Source: Acanthosoma haemorrhoidale (lineage: Eukaryota > Arthropoda > Insecta > Hemiptera > Acanthosomatidae). From it: a stretch of DNA of 64,000 nt. Below are positions 10,361 through 20,702 of the stretch, one piece after another. The DNA is taken from the NCBI GenBank assembly GCA_930367205.1, contig OV884015.1:106332509-106396508 (forward strand). The letters run 5' to 3'. The position numbers were made by a program, and so were the translations under genes. The notes under the pieces are model-generated. The model had not been told where the DNA came from and did not search any database. It saw only the letters and a program-made list of their open reading frames with translations. Position 1 is the first letter of the stretch, and the number at the start of each line of letters is the position of its first letter.

Positions 10361-11206
10361 AAGCGTCTTCCAATAGGGACTTCTAAACTTCGACAGTTCT
10401 GTCCAATCGGCTGTCATTTATTTAGTCTGTTTTGCCAAACCATCATGGACGGATATAGCGTCCAACAATACGTGCAAATGATAAAATTGTATTATCAATA
10501 TTGGTGTTCTGTTCGGGCAACGTTCCGTGGTCGCCATGACCGTCCTACCGGGAGGACTATTCGCAGTGTGGTGGATAAATTTGAGCCCACTGGTTCAGTA
10601 AACAATCAACCACTACCCGTACGACGAGGAAACGCAAGATCTGCTGAAAACATCGCCGCTGTCCATGAAAGTGTGCAGGAAAATCCAAGACAGTCGATTT
10701 CGCGTCGCTCACAAGACCTCGGTCTTCCGCGGACCACAACTTGGCAAATTTTGCGTCGTGACTTGGACCTGCACCCGTACAAAATTCAACTGACCCAGGA
10801 GCTGAGGGTAAACGACCATAGACAACGACGTGTGGTCTTGTCACGTGGATGTGATGTGAACTGGCCATCGAGATCGTGCGATTTGACCTCGTTAGACTTT
10901 TTCTTGTGGGGTTTTCTTAAGTCACAGGTCTACGCGAATAAGCCACAAATCACAGCAGTCCTCAAAGCCAACATAACCCATGCCATCAGTGATAATCAGC
11001 CTGATTTTTGCGCAACAGTCATGGCAAATTGGACATTTTGGATGCGCGCCACCCAGTGAAGCCGCGGTGGACATTTGCACGATGTTATATTCCATACTTA
11101 ATGGCATTAATAGGCCTTTCAAACGAATAAAAAAATTCGATGGTACCTCACACACACTTTGTTTTATTTAAATTTAAAGATAGAAAGCGCTTAATGAAAG
11201 ACCCTC
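10361..11206 (+). mobile_element. Tc1/mariner element M4, internally deleted
   Basis: Flanked by TA on both sides (10359-10360 and 11207-11208). Inverted ends AAGCGTCTTCCAATAGGGAC (left) and, in complement, GAGGGTCTTTCATTAAGCGC (right) agree at about 16 of 22 positions. The 846-bp body carries one uninterrupted ORF of 204 codons that joins the transposase N-terminus to its C-terminal part. It is a different family from M1-M3 (different termini and divergent protein). Confidence 0.85.
10445..11059 (+). CDS. Core-deleted Tc1/mariner transposase, intact 204-codon ORF (M4)
   Basis: Opens with MDGYSVQQYVQMIKLYYQYW, continues with a helix-turn-helix region (FRGRHDRPTGRTIRSVVDKF), then RRSQDLGLPRTTTWQILRRD and LHPYKIQLTQEL, all typical of the DNA-binding half of this superfamily. 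At about residue 132 (HRQRRVV) it joins in frame to GCDVNWPSRSCDLTSLDFFL and LWGFLKSQVYANKP. The first and second catalytic aspartates (DEATF-like and QQDGA-like motifs) are absent and only the third-position region remains. The protein stops at 11059; the sequence after the stop still encodes a typical SRGGHLHDV-like end, so a premature stop removed about 15 residues. A product could bind element ends but not cut; expression is unknown. Confidence 0.75.
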   Translation: MDGYSVQQYVQMIKLYYQYWCSVRATFRGRHDRPTGRTIRSVVDKFEPTGSVNNQPLPVRRGNARSAENIAAVHESVQENPRQSISRRSQDLGLPRTTTWQILRRDLDLHPYKIQLTQELRVNDHRQRRVVLSRGCDVNWPSRSCDLTSLDFFLWGFLKSQVYANKPQITAVLKANITHAISDNQPDFCATVMANWTFWMRATQ

Positions 11207-11208
11207 TA

Positions 11209-11711
11209 GGTTACATCTGTAATTCCAGGGAATAATAAGGTAGTGCTAAAAATATATAATTTGTAAGAAACGGTGTAACGTGCTAACATAGATTTAAATT
11301 ATGTGATTCATAAAAATTAATTCTTTCAAACCATTACATACCTAATGCACTAAAATCGATAATTGCTATTTCTTGAAGAGGTGGATCAAAGAGGGCTAGA
11401 AAACCTACCAAACCATGTACGTAAACTTAGTTAAGGTTTACGTTAAATAATCCTACCGTTCTAATTACTACACTAGACATCACGATGTTTCCACCAGCAA
11501 CTGCAATACATGAATCATGTAGAATTTCCCAAGGTGGATTCAGATCTGAAACCTGTTTTTTATTATTTGTATCAAGCTGTGTTAATATAAATAAGTGAGC
11601 CTCCCTTTTCATTGATCAGTTGAATCACTCAAACCCCCCCCCTCTTACAATGTTAAATAATTTATAGTAGAAATATGATATTTGCAAACATGCGTGTCAT
11701 TTAAAAGGGTG
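11209..11711. other. No gene recognised
   Basis: AT-rich DNA with a C-run at about 11631-11642. The minus frame at 11427-11612 is short and unrecognised. Confidence 0.4.
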
Positions 11712-12224
11712 TAATAAACAACTTTATTACGATAAAATTACAATCTGCCTCATTGGGAAATAAGTAGTTGTGATCAACGATCTCATTCATACAGTATTAA
11801 CGAATAGTCCAGAGACCTCCCAAGTCCACCTGGTTGTCACCTCCCTCACGTGCGGAGGAGGAAGCGGAGTCTTGGGAAGTCCCCCACGCACCTCCGTCAG
11901 GCGCGTCAATGAATACAAGCCAGTGGAGGCTGTTCAAGAGCGCGAGAGGCACAGACGCTCAGGACATGATTGGAGAAACTGGCCATTGCCAGGACTCCCA
12001 CTGTCACGTATTTATAGCAGGTCACGAGGCCACTGCCGTTTCAGTCTCCAAGGAGGAGGATTATAGGGACGAGTGGTGCAGTGCAGTGACTGTGCTAGGG
12101 AATTAGGGTGGTTGGATAGGTTAGTGTAGAAGTTTATGAACTTGGAAGGGATGAGTTCGAGAATGTAGGGTATATTAAGGTCATTATGAAGGGTTTTGTT
12201 GCTGACGTAATATGGGGCATTCAC
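11712..12224 (-). mobile_element. LINE family A, ORF2 end plus 3' UTR
   Basis: On the minus strand the frame from 12224 reads NAPYYVSNKTLHNDLNIPYI, then ELIPSKFINFYTNLSNHPNS and WRLKRQWPRDLL before a stop at 12012. This is the C-terminal tail of a jockey-clade ORF2. The 3' UTR follows to the terminal TTACAATCTGCC..TTTATTA (plus reading) at 11712-11760. It is truncated just upstream of the NAPYYV motif. The plus-strand frames at 11770-12106 are antisense shadows. Confidence 0.85.
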
Positions 12225-12409
12225 TTTTGTTCTCAGAACTTAAAAGGGTGTAAATATATAAATTAGGCGATGCAGAAAATGTAGTATTAGAGCACCGCTG
12301 ATTTCTACTGCAGCTATCATTATAATACTCTCCATTGCTTAACTGAAACATGATAAAACATCTAAAAATAGCTATAAAATTTGAATAACTGATGTGTGAT
12401 AAAATAAAA

Positions 12410-13075
12410 CGACGAATCTCCATTTCTCTACTCATTTTAGTAATAAAATAGAGCTTGCTAAATTCGCCCAACCTTCGCTTCGTCTCAAATTGATGATATA
12501 TAAATGTGTCATCCGGCCAGCTCTGCTGTACGGTGCCCCGCTATTTACCCACTTGACTGACAATACAGCTAAATATCTCCAACATTTACAGAATGGGATC
12601 ATGCGAAAAGTGTTCAGGCATACATCTCTCGAGAGGTTAAAGAACGCTGACCTGCACCCGTTGCTTGGTGTGGTGTCGGTGGGTAAGTTCATGTGCCGGA
12701 GACACATTATGTTTTTTGACTTGTTGCAGCACCTGACAAACCCAGTGTTTAACACTATGACCCCACCACCCCTTCCGCACCGATGGCAACAGACTGTTGG
12801 GGAAAAATTATATTAAGAATTAGTATGTAAGTTTGATCAAAAAGGTGAGCCCCATCACCTTTATTAGAGTCAGTTCGGTCCAGTCACGTATAATGTGTAT
12901 CATTATACTTGTTTATTCCATTATATAATTTTTATAAAATAACAAAACCTGTATATAATGTAGCGACGCTACAGGAAATACAAAAATAATTTGTAAATAG
13001 ATTCACCTGAGGATCTATAATTCTAAATAGTTATCTATGAACTTAAAGGGGCTAGGAAGGAAAACCCGAAAAGTG
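12410..13075 (+). mobile_element. LINE family B, ORF2 end plus 3' UTR
   Basis: Homology begins at a stretch equivalent to the HLHFSTHLSNKI region of the copy at 18428-18905, with a small deletion before LAKFAQPSLRLKL. A frame from 12490 to 12816 encodes MIYKCVIRPALLYGAPLFTH, SLERLKNADLHPLLGVVSVG and TMTPPPLPHRWQQTVGEKLY. The 3' UTR (TTGATCAAAAAGGTGAGCCC, the GCGACGCTACAGGAAATAC block, CTTAAAGGGGCTA) ends near 13075 in a degraded A-rich tail. This is the best-preserved ORF2 C-terminus of family B in the window. Confidence 0.85.
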
Positions 13076-13839
13076 AATACAATGGATTGAATAGACGAAT
13101 GCCGATACTGAAACCTTTCCGTACAGTGCCTTATAAATTGATAGTTTTCTTTCACTGTGTTTCCTTTTAGTCGTAGAATGTTCCGCTAAATAACTCTTTT
13201 AGATTCGTATTAAATTTTAAAATGCGGAAATTGAATATAAATACTCAAGGAAGTATTCACAGGAAAAAGGGATGCTAAGAAAACGAGACAATGAAAAAAA
13301 AATATTAAAATCCCAGAATTGCAAATAATGAAAATTCCCTTGAATAGGACGGCATACTCCTAAGACTGGTAGTTTCATTTTTTCATAATCATCATTGTAA
13401 TAATTCCTAAAGGGCTGTCCTGTTTAATTTTAGCCTGTCCACAGATTTTTCAATTTCGGCATTCATCAAAAATTGAAGTACTGCTTAAGAGATTTTAATT
13501 TCCGCCGAGAGGGCGTTTCCGGGAGGCAATTAATTATGAACGGTTCAACGAGAGTCCTTTAAGAGTAGGAGGAAATTATCAGGCCGAAGGGAAGACAAAA
13601 GCGGGGATTGGAAACCGAAGCAAAGCATAGACAATTATAGCGAAGGCTAATTGCGGTCGAGGTATTACATCGATCATTTCATGCTTCAAGCCTCAAGACT
13701 GATGTTATGTTTGCGATTAATTATATATATATTTTTTTAATTTTTACAATAACCGCCAAAACACACTATATGTGTGAAATCGCAAATGCTTGAATAAATC
13801 ACATTATGACTTTATTAAGGGTCTAAATTGGAAACCGCA
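13076..13839. other. No gene recognised
   Basis: AT-rich unique-looking DNA. The block 13500-13690 is somewhat GC-richer but no frame stays open. Confidence 0.4.
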
Positions 13840-14240
13840 CAGGAAAATAAAACGACTAACACTTAGTAACAGGCTCAAACTATTGAAGCATTTACTAGAC
13901 CAAAGTTCGAAACTTTCCTTGTCCCAGAAACTATACACGTATAAACTCCTGCTGAAACCTATGTAGACAAATGGAACCCAAATTCAGGGATACGCTTAGC
14001 AGACTTAAATCAAAACTGGTGCGCAATTTTAGGTACCAAATGAAAATCTTCACACTGACCTAAAAATTCCATACGTTCATAGCTGCATTGGAACAATATA
14101 TATAAAATGGATGGAGATTGAGACCCATTGATCCAAGGAATGTCCACGCCACAGATCTGATAACATTCAACGACCGCTGAGGAGACGAATATAAATCTTA
14201 AAAATTATTAACAATAAGATACCTTCAAGCTTCGCTTCGA
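13840..14240 (+). mobile_element. Degraded jockey-like ORF2 fragment (family G)
   Basis: With stops and shifts, the plus strand encodes SNRLKLLKHLLDQSSKLSLS and KLYTYKLLLKPM, and later LHTDLKIPYVHSCIG. These match in order the LYRLL..SIENKLLIYKVILKP and LHNDLNIPYI parts of family A ORF2, so this is an older, diverged jockey-clade relic. No 3' tail is clear. Confidence 0.6.
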
Positions 14241-14540
14241 CGATATATGGGAGTTATCCCTGGATGTCATCTGTCTTCATGTCAGACATGTCATTTTCAC
14301 CATATTTACAGCACATTCCATGGTTTAGACACTAGCTATAGTTGTGAGTTAATTCATAAGGTATAAAATAAATTAACATTTTAGTTAAGATGTAACAACG
14401 GAAATTAGCGAAATTCTGTCCGGTTTTTCTAACGTTTTGACTCATAGCTGCTCAAAACAAATTTAAGTTCTGCCCCTCTTCCTCTCCCCATTGCTGTTAA
14501 GGTATTAAAAATCGTTGCTCAAAAATTATTTTAGAAATGT

Positions 14541-14825
14541 TTTGGTGGGATTCCTGGCAATGGCCAGTTTCTCCAATCATCTCCTGAGCGTCTGTGGCTC
14601 TCGCGCTATTCGTCAGCCTCCACTGGCTCGTATCCGGTGACGCGGCTGACGCAGGAGCGTGGGGGACTTCCCAAGGCTGAGGTCCCTGGGCTGTTCGTAA
14701 ATATTGTTTGAATGAGCGAGTGAGTGATGAATAGTAAATGTGGTATGGGTGAGAACATTTATCTCAATTACTTATTACCTAATAAGGCAGATTGTAATTT
14801 TTGCACATTAAAGAATATTATATAT
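14541..14825 (+). mobile_element. LINE family A, 3' UTR
   Basis: From TGGCAATGGCCAGTTTCTCC through the SRALFVSLHWLVSGDAADAG-type shadow region to GGCAGATTGTAATTTTTGCA and the final AATATTATATATATAG. It is 5'-truncated after the ORF2 stop. Confidence 0.8.
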
Positions 14826-14911
14826 ATAGAAATGTTTCAGAGAAGAATTTTGCCAATTTTGTTTTTATTAAAATCATATGGCTCATAAACATATTTGTAT
14901 AAGAAATTAAA

Positions 14912-15030
14912 CAAATTTACTATGATAAAATTACAATCTGCCTCATTGGGCAATAAGTGATTGTAATAAATGATCTCATTCAAACCATATTTACAATTTT
15001 CATTCACTCACTCATTTATACTGTATACAT
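14912..15030 (-). mobile_element. LINE family A, short 3' terminal fragment
   Basis: Plus reading TTACAATCTGCCTCATTGGG, then AATAAGTGATTGTAAT and CATTCACTCACTCATT. Only the last ~115 bases of the family A 3' UTR remain. It faces the plus-strand copy that ends about 90 bases earlier, so the two tails point at each other. Confidence 0.7.
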
Positions 15031-15679
15031 AGTATACATATTTAAACAAATATTTCATTGAATATGTAACCCGTAATGGAGAAGTACGATCGTTTTTTTT
15101 TAATTTATAAATCAGATGTTTGACTTAATACTTTATTTAACATATACACTTTGTATTATGACTTATCGATAAAATTCTTGTCATTAAACAAACTGCAAAT
15201 AACTTATAAATAATTTATAATGACGCGTCTATTGATCGTTGAACTCGCATTCGCTATTGAAGTTTGTTTCAGCAAAATAATTTATGCATATTTTTGCCAA
15301 GTTTCCGCAGCGACGTGTAACAAGAGTCATTTATTTTTCGAAACTAAGTTCTTCCCTTCAGTGGTTAGAATAATTAACTTCCTTTCCAACTAGTTATTGA
15401 TACCAACCCTCTATTTCATTTGGTATTTTTTTTGTACGTGAACTTAGCTTAAAAATATGGATATGGTAATGATCACTTCACGCTTGTAAAGAAACATAGA
15501 TAGACGCTGGAATAAAAAGGTAGCAAGTCCGATTTTATTCGTAAGGTAACTATAGTGTGGCAAGAACTTTCGATTTTAATTTAAAAAATCCTTGACGAAT
15601 TCGAAATTATTTCAAAAACTGACGTGAAATATACCGGCCTTACTCTAGATAGAGGTCTTCTCAATTGGCGTAAACTCTT
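15031..15679. other. No gene recognised
   Basis: AT-rich DNA leading into the 27-bp tandem repeat. Confidence 0.4.
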
Positions 15680-15853
15680 AAATCATACTACTACTAAATC
15701 ATTAATAAATCATACTACTACTAAATCATTAATAAATCATACTACTACTAAATCATTAATAAATCATACTACTACTAAATCATTAATAAATCATACTACT
15801 ACTAAATCATTAATAAATCATACTACTACTAAATCATTAATAAATCATACTAC
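15680..15853. repeat. 27-bp tandem repeat, 6.4 units
   Basis: Six full identical units plus a 12-base partial one. Because 27 is divisible by three, the plus frame reads the nine-residue repeat NHTTTKSLI over and over. The open frame at 15624-15869 is a by-product of the repeat, not evidence of a gene. The perfect identity between units indicates recent expansion or ongoing homogenisation. Confidence 0.9.
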
Positions 15854-15925
15854 AGGAAATCAAAGATGATATAAACTTACAATAGTTCTAAACGTCAGAG
15901 CCGTACAAAATGTGAGCACCTTTAG

Positions 15926-16312
15926 TTGACAATCCTTTTGATTTTACTCTGCAACAACAACGACCTACGGATGCTACAGACACTAATGCGTATAACGTTA
16001 GAAGAACTTAAGCACACAGACCAGGCGCTATATCAAGATTTAATCAACGACCAATATAGGACTGCAGGAATGATAGACTTCAGTGCCGAGGGCAGAAGGC
16101 GTTCCTCATTGGTATTCATTGACCCATCAGTCCAAACAGTAAATTCTCAGTTCTCTTTTATTTCTTCTCTCTTGTTCCATGGCATTATTATATATTTCGA
16201 AGGAATGCGAATAGAATATCTTCACCAAGATGAGCGTGGTAGACATACTTCAGGTAAACGGCCAGAGAGAGGATGCTCTCTGCTTTTTCTGTTGTTCATG
16301 CTAAATTGCTAA
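15926..16312 (+). other. Unassigned open frame, 128 codons
   Basis: One of the longest frames outside repeats; slightly GC-richer than its flanks. The middle part, with ALYQDLINDQYRTAGMIDFS, EGRRRSSLVFIDPSVQTV and FEGMRIEYLHQDERGRHTSG, has a mixed, protein-like composition unlike the Lys/Phe/Asn-rich AT noise around it. The first ~15 and last ~15 residues are hydrophobic and noise-like. No motif I recognise; no splice sites that I can tie to the Beat-like gene, which is on the other strand. It could be an exon of an unknown gene or a fragment of an unrecognised mobile element. Confidence 0.25.
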
Positions 16313-17389
16313 TAGCTACCTGAAAAACTATTTGTTGCTGGAAAAATCTAAGTACCTAAAAGTAATTTCTTTTACTATCGTAATCTACAATAGATATGTA
16401 TTGTATACAAATTAACATAAATTTCGTGATATGATTAGCAGCATAGGAAGCTTAGGACGGTTCTAGACTGATTATGGTGATTCAATTTTAGAGGGGTGAT
16501 AATTTGGGAGCGGGAATCGAAAAGAGTCAGTAAAAAATTACAAAAGGCAAAAAAATAAAATAATAGTGATAATAAGGTTAAGAAAAATATCATAAAAGGT
16601 AGGAAGGTTCCGGCCAGGTATGAGATAATCATACTCTCAAGATTACCTGAGCTGGGGAACTACCTTATCTCTCGCATAGGAATACATAGAGATTTTGAGT
16701 TCGGTTGACTGTCATTTTCCAGTGTGGCTTTTGTTTCAAATATCACTCAAATAATGATTTATTTAAATTTGTATATATATATTTTTTAATATTCGAAATG
16801 TTCTGCTTACTCAAAATTTTCTGAAAGGTCTTTTATAAAAACATGCCCTTCCTGGAAACATTTATTTGTAAATGGCTGTTGCATTCAAAGCTGATTGTTC
16901 CTTCACAAAGGGACAATGGTTGTTTTAGGTCTGCCAAATGATTGCGTTACTCGTCTGCTTCTGTTTATACATTCAGTTTTTATGAATATTAAAAGGGGGG
17001 GGGCTACTGATACAATCGCGATTTGTCTTGTTTTTGAACATTATATTTATGTCATGTTAACTTATACATTATATAGCTTATTTTTCCCTTCTTCTTGAAC
17101 ATATCACCTACACACATGTGGCTTCTTACCCTAGATGAAAATGTTAGCTCCAGATCGCATGCATGGTTTTATAAATTGTGTTGCAATATAAAAAAAATAA
17201 AATAAATATAAAAAAAGATAGAATGGGTGGATTTTTCAGTTCCTTAGTCCTGTAAATCCAGTCCAGGATTTGTAGTATTTTACTAACTCATGAACGTGAC
17301 GTTTCTAATAATAATTATTTAAATGTATGGTTGTTTAAATACAAACATTATCATATGTCGGGCTCAAATATGTAAGTCCCCAAGGTGGG
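16313..17389. other. No gene recognised
   Basis: AT-rich DNA with a G-run near 16997. Short frames (16435-16632 minus, 16895-17098 plus) are hydrophobic AT-rich noise. Confidence 0.4.
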
Positions 17390-17890
17390 GTAGGAACGCC
17401 CGTCGTGGCGGGCTAGGGTCGCTACAACCTCTAGCCGCCGTCTAGCGAGCGCCAAGAAAGAGAAAAGGCGGAAAAACCTGTGGTCTTTCACCCTGGCTGC
17501 CGACCTAGTCGGTGGGCAGCTTAATTCTATTTTGATCTGACTCTATTAGATCTTTGACGGGTGCCCTGACAAAGCACTATGTTCAGGAGAAGAGGTAAAG
17601 GGTAGGTTTATAGGTAGTTTGTGTGGTCTTGGAATGACCACGAATTCATATTCGGTATCTAAGGGTAGGCGAAAACCGTCCGGATCCCAAAGGTAAGAGA
17701 AGCAGACTGGATTGCCCTTGGAGACGCTACTAGGTAAAAGTTCGTAGGGCCACGGCAACCGTCGTCCATGAGGGAAAGGTCTCTCCCAAGGAGGTGCTAG
17801 TTTTAGCGAGACGAAGGCAGAGAGGAAAGTTTGGAGCCTGAAAACTAGCGATGACTAAAACATAGCGAGGCTAGGAGACAGAGATGCAAG
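17390..17890 (-). repeat. Repeat family E, copy 1
   Basis: GC-richer block. On the minus strand it encodes, in one frame, YLWDPDGFRLPLDTEYEFVV and IPRPHK, then SPEHSALSGH. The copy at 47022-47410 encodes HLWDPDGFRLPSDTECEFVV at the corresponding place. The upstream part includes CTCGCTATGTTTTAGTC and TGGGAGAGACC. Homology is certain from 17545 to 17880; the extension to 17390 is GC-rich sequence of the same character but unmatched here. Class unknown: possibly the 5' part of a LINE. Confidence 0.6.
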
Positions 17891-17944
17891 GGTAGTTGAA
17901 TGAGAAGAACATGGTTTAAGTAGAGCAGCAAGCTCCAGTGCAGA

Positions 17945-18425
17945 GAGATGATTTCCATTGATTGCACCCAAGCATTCGACTCGGTGTCTCACGGGAAACT
18001 GTGTCAAATGCTCTGCGACCGGGAATGCCCGGAGTAACTGCATTCAATTCTGGCTAGCGTCCTGAAAAACAGATCGCTGCGGGTGCGGGTGGGTGATAGC
18101 TTCTTCGAAGCTGTGCCACTGTCCTGTGGAGTACCCCAAGGCGCCGTCTTATCCCCTGTACTATTCAACGTATACACGTCTGAGATTGTCGGAGCCCGGT
18201 ACAAAAATACCACAGTTACTGCTTTCGCGGATGACATAGCGGTGTACAGTAGCAGCTGAAGCATCCTGTAACCAGATCAGTGAGAGATTGGGGAGACTCA
18301 ATATCTCTGTAAATGCGGGTAATACTGACTGTGTAATTTTCTTTTTTCAAAAGGGAAAAAGCCCGCTCGCTACTAGTTACATAGTAGGAACGGAGGAAAA
18401 TTCACCAGCCAACAACCTAGGTATG
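17945..18425 (+). pseudogene. LINE reverse transcriptase fragment (B/C-related)
   Basis: With a stop and shifts, the plus strand reads IDCTQAFDSVSHGKL (RT motif with the catalytic D of the AFD type), then LASVLKNRSLRVRVGDSFFE, PLSCGVPQGAVLSPVLFNVY and TVTAFADDIAVYSSS (the F/YADD box), then DCVIFFFQKGKKPA. These are reverse transcriptase motifs in order with the palm aspartates visible. The tail region matches the LQKGKK / ENSPA stretch of family B. It stops abruptly at 18425 where a minus-strand family B copy starts. Confidence 0.8.
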
Positions 18426-18427
18426 AC

Positions 18428-18905
18428 TTATAAAGGTGATGGAGCTTACCTTTTTGATCAAACTTAAAACTAACTTACATACTAATTCTTAATCTAATTT
18501 TTCCCCAACAGTCTGTTGCTATCGATGCCGGAGGGGTGGTGGGGCCATAGTGTTAAACACTGGGTTGGTTAGGTGCTGCAGCGAGTCAAAAAACTTGATG
18601 TGTCTCCGGTGGATAAACTCACCCACCGACGGCACACCAAGCAACGGGTCCAGTTAGCGTTCTTTGACCAGAGACACATCAGTTTTGAGACGAAGCGACA
18701 GGTTTGGTGAAGTTAGCAAGTGCGATAGCCGGTAAGACCTGTGTCGTACTTTTTCTATTTTATTACTAAGATGAGTAGAGAAATGGAGATGCCTATCCAT
18801 TTTTAAACCCAGATAGTGCATTGAGAAAGCTGGGGAGTTCTCTTGCTCTCCTATACTATACGATTTTGGCAAGGATTTTTTCCCCTTTTGGAGGGAGAAG
18901 ATTAG
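18428..18905 (-). mobile_element. LINE family B, ORF2 C-terminal part
   Basis: From 18905 leftwards the minus strand encodes a FFFQKGKK-like start, then YSIGEQENSPAFSMHYLGLK, MDRHLHFSTHLSNKIEKVRH and RSYRLSHLLTSPNLSLRLKT. The segment that should follow (MIYKCV..GIMRKV..HTSL, about 55 codons) is deleted and sequence resumes at the DPLLGVPSVGEFIHRRHIKF equivalent, ending just after the TTGATCAAAAAGGT part of the 3' UTR. The distal 3' UTR is missing. Confidence 0.8.
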
Positions 18906-19559
18906 GCAGTCGCTCTTCCCGGTGTTTACATGCCCAGTATGTCACTGTGAAGGACGTGTTTGTTAATACTTGTGTATTTTCTTAAAGCAGATAAAAAATT
19001 GGTTGTTGCGACTAAGTGATTTTATGGCCATGAAGTGAGAGTAAAGACATAAGCTGGGATTCTTTAGGAGAAGAAAAAGGGGACCGGGTGACACCACGAG
19101 GGTCGAAGGGAAAGGATGTCAGTCTCGTTAGGAAGAGGAAATCTGATTACAGTTGATGAAGAGTAGCAGCGATAATAAGATTACATTGGCTTTGAAGCCT
19201 TCAAGGTTCGCTACGCTTACCTCGAATAAAGATCGATAATATCGAACATGCCAATGGTCTCAGTCCTGATGAAGTCGTTAAATTTCGCGCTTTCGAATCG
19301 TAAACAGTCCTTTACACAATAACACCAAATGTTGGTATATACTAACAATATTTATACGAGATACGTTTGATAATGTCTGGTGGCCTGATAAGTTTTACCA
19401 AGTAAGAGATAGATAGAAAACAAATATAATCCTCAACAGCAATAAAATGTATATGTTATCTTCTAAAGGATTATTGTGAAAATTAAAAAGTTGAAATATA
19501 CCACACTTTCTTAGCTGGTGAAACGCCGAATTTCGTTTTCGTTGAAGATTTTATATATA
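18906..19559. other. No gene recognised
   Basis: Mixed composition; 18940-19160 is GC-moderate and purine-rich without a lasting frame. No repeat match seen. Confidence 0.4.
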
Positions 19560-19972
19560 TAATTCTTTATTGTGCTAAAATTACAACCCTCACATGCAAA
19601 AGAGGAAACGGATTCTTGGGAAGTTACCCACGCTTCTCCGGCACCCGCGTCACCGGATACGAGCCAATGGAAGCTGACGAAGAACGCGTGAGCAACATAC
19701 GCTCAGGACATGATTGGAGAAACTGGCCATTGCCAGGACTACCACTGTCGCGCATTTATAGCAGGTCACCAGGCCACTGTCGTTTCAGTCTCCGAGGAGG
19801 ATTGTAGGGATAAGTGGTGCAGTGTGATGATGTGATATGACGGTGATAGGGGATTAGGGTGGTTGGATAGGCTACTATGGAATTTCATAAACTTGGAAGG
19901 AATGAGTTCAAGAGTGTAGGGTATGTTAAGATCGTTGTGAAGGGTTTTGTTGCTGTCATAATAAGGGGCAGA
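19560..19972 (-). mobile_element. LINE family A, ORF2 end plus 3' UTR
   Basis: Plus reading starts TTCTTTATTGTGCTAAAATT and ends TTTTGTTGCTGTCATAATAA, the complement of the codons for YYDSNKTLHNDLN. An internal gap removes part of the distal 3' UTR (the GGCAGATT..CTGTATG block). The plus frame at 19616-19807 is antisense. Confidence 0.8.
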
Positions 19973-20249
19973 TAGAGAAATAACAAATAACAGACAAAAT
20001 AAATTTTATGTTAAAGTGCTAAAACGAAGTAGACGTGCAAAGATGATTTTCACTCTGCTCTACATTGGAGACGGCATAAGACAAATTATAGACACGTTTC
20101 AACCAAATGTAACTGCCCAACGTTCCAGATGACCAATAAATATCATTGGCTGACGAAAGGACTGAAGAAACTCACTGAAGAAAGACTGTAGGAATCGTAT
20201 TGCCTACAGCCACTTCAATAAGCTGATTTTTGAAGTAACTATACCAAAA

Positions 20250-20530
20250 GTTAATGAGCATCAAGTTCAGAAGTGATTTAATTAGAAAAGTTACATACTG
20301 TATTTTGAACACGCTCTCAATGGAGATGATCTAGAGATGTTTGAGTGGTAATTGATCAGCTTACAGGAGTTTCAAAGACGTTTAATTTGTTGTGATGAAG
20401 CTACATTTAAATTAAACGGTCTTCTTAGCACATCTACTAAGTTTCGGCACATTCGCTAGCAAAAACTTGCTTCCGTTAAGACTTAATTTGGATTCAGCCC
20501 GTTAAATCTGCGACAAAAATAAAATTTACC
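20250..20530 (+). pseudogene. Degraded Tc1/mariner transposase fragment
   Basis: The plus strand, with one stop, encodes FEHALNGDDLEMFEW, then LQEFQRRLICCDEATFKLNG and RHIR. EFQRRLICCDEATFKLNG matches the first-catalytic-Asp region (SDEATF-type) of the superfamily, the very segment that M1, M3 and M4 lack. No inverted repeats are visible and flanking transposase sequence is unreadable, so this is an old relic lying about 100 bases outside the palindromic mariner. Confidence 0.5.
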
Positions 20531-20702
20531 AAGGACATTTTAATGCAACGCACACGATTATAGGGCATTATTTTATGCCCCCATCCACCCCGTTGGTACA
20601 AGGAATACCAGCCATCCCTTCATATACTAGGGGGACCGGAAAGTAATGTTGTTTTTTTTTACATTAAATTCAAGTAAATAAATTTTTAAAAAGTTTTTGT
20701 TT

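Noticed and set aside
11770..12106. Plus-strand frames of 90-98 codons
   Set aside because: Antisense of a minus-strand family A copy; the same shadow peptide appears at every minus-strand family A copy (4422, 19616, 43954).
15624..15869. 81-codon frame with NHTTTKSLI repeats
   Set aside because: A 27-bp tandem repeat that happens to be open; the flanks contribute only about 25 unremarkable residues.
17855..18264. Minus-strand frames of 62-86 codons
   Set aside because: Shadows of the plus-strand reverse transcriptase fragment with GVPQGAVLSPVLF and FADD motifs.
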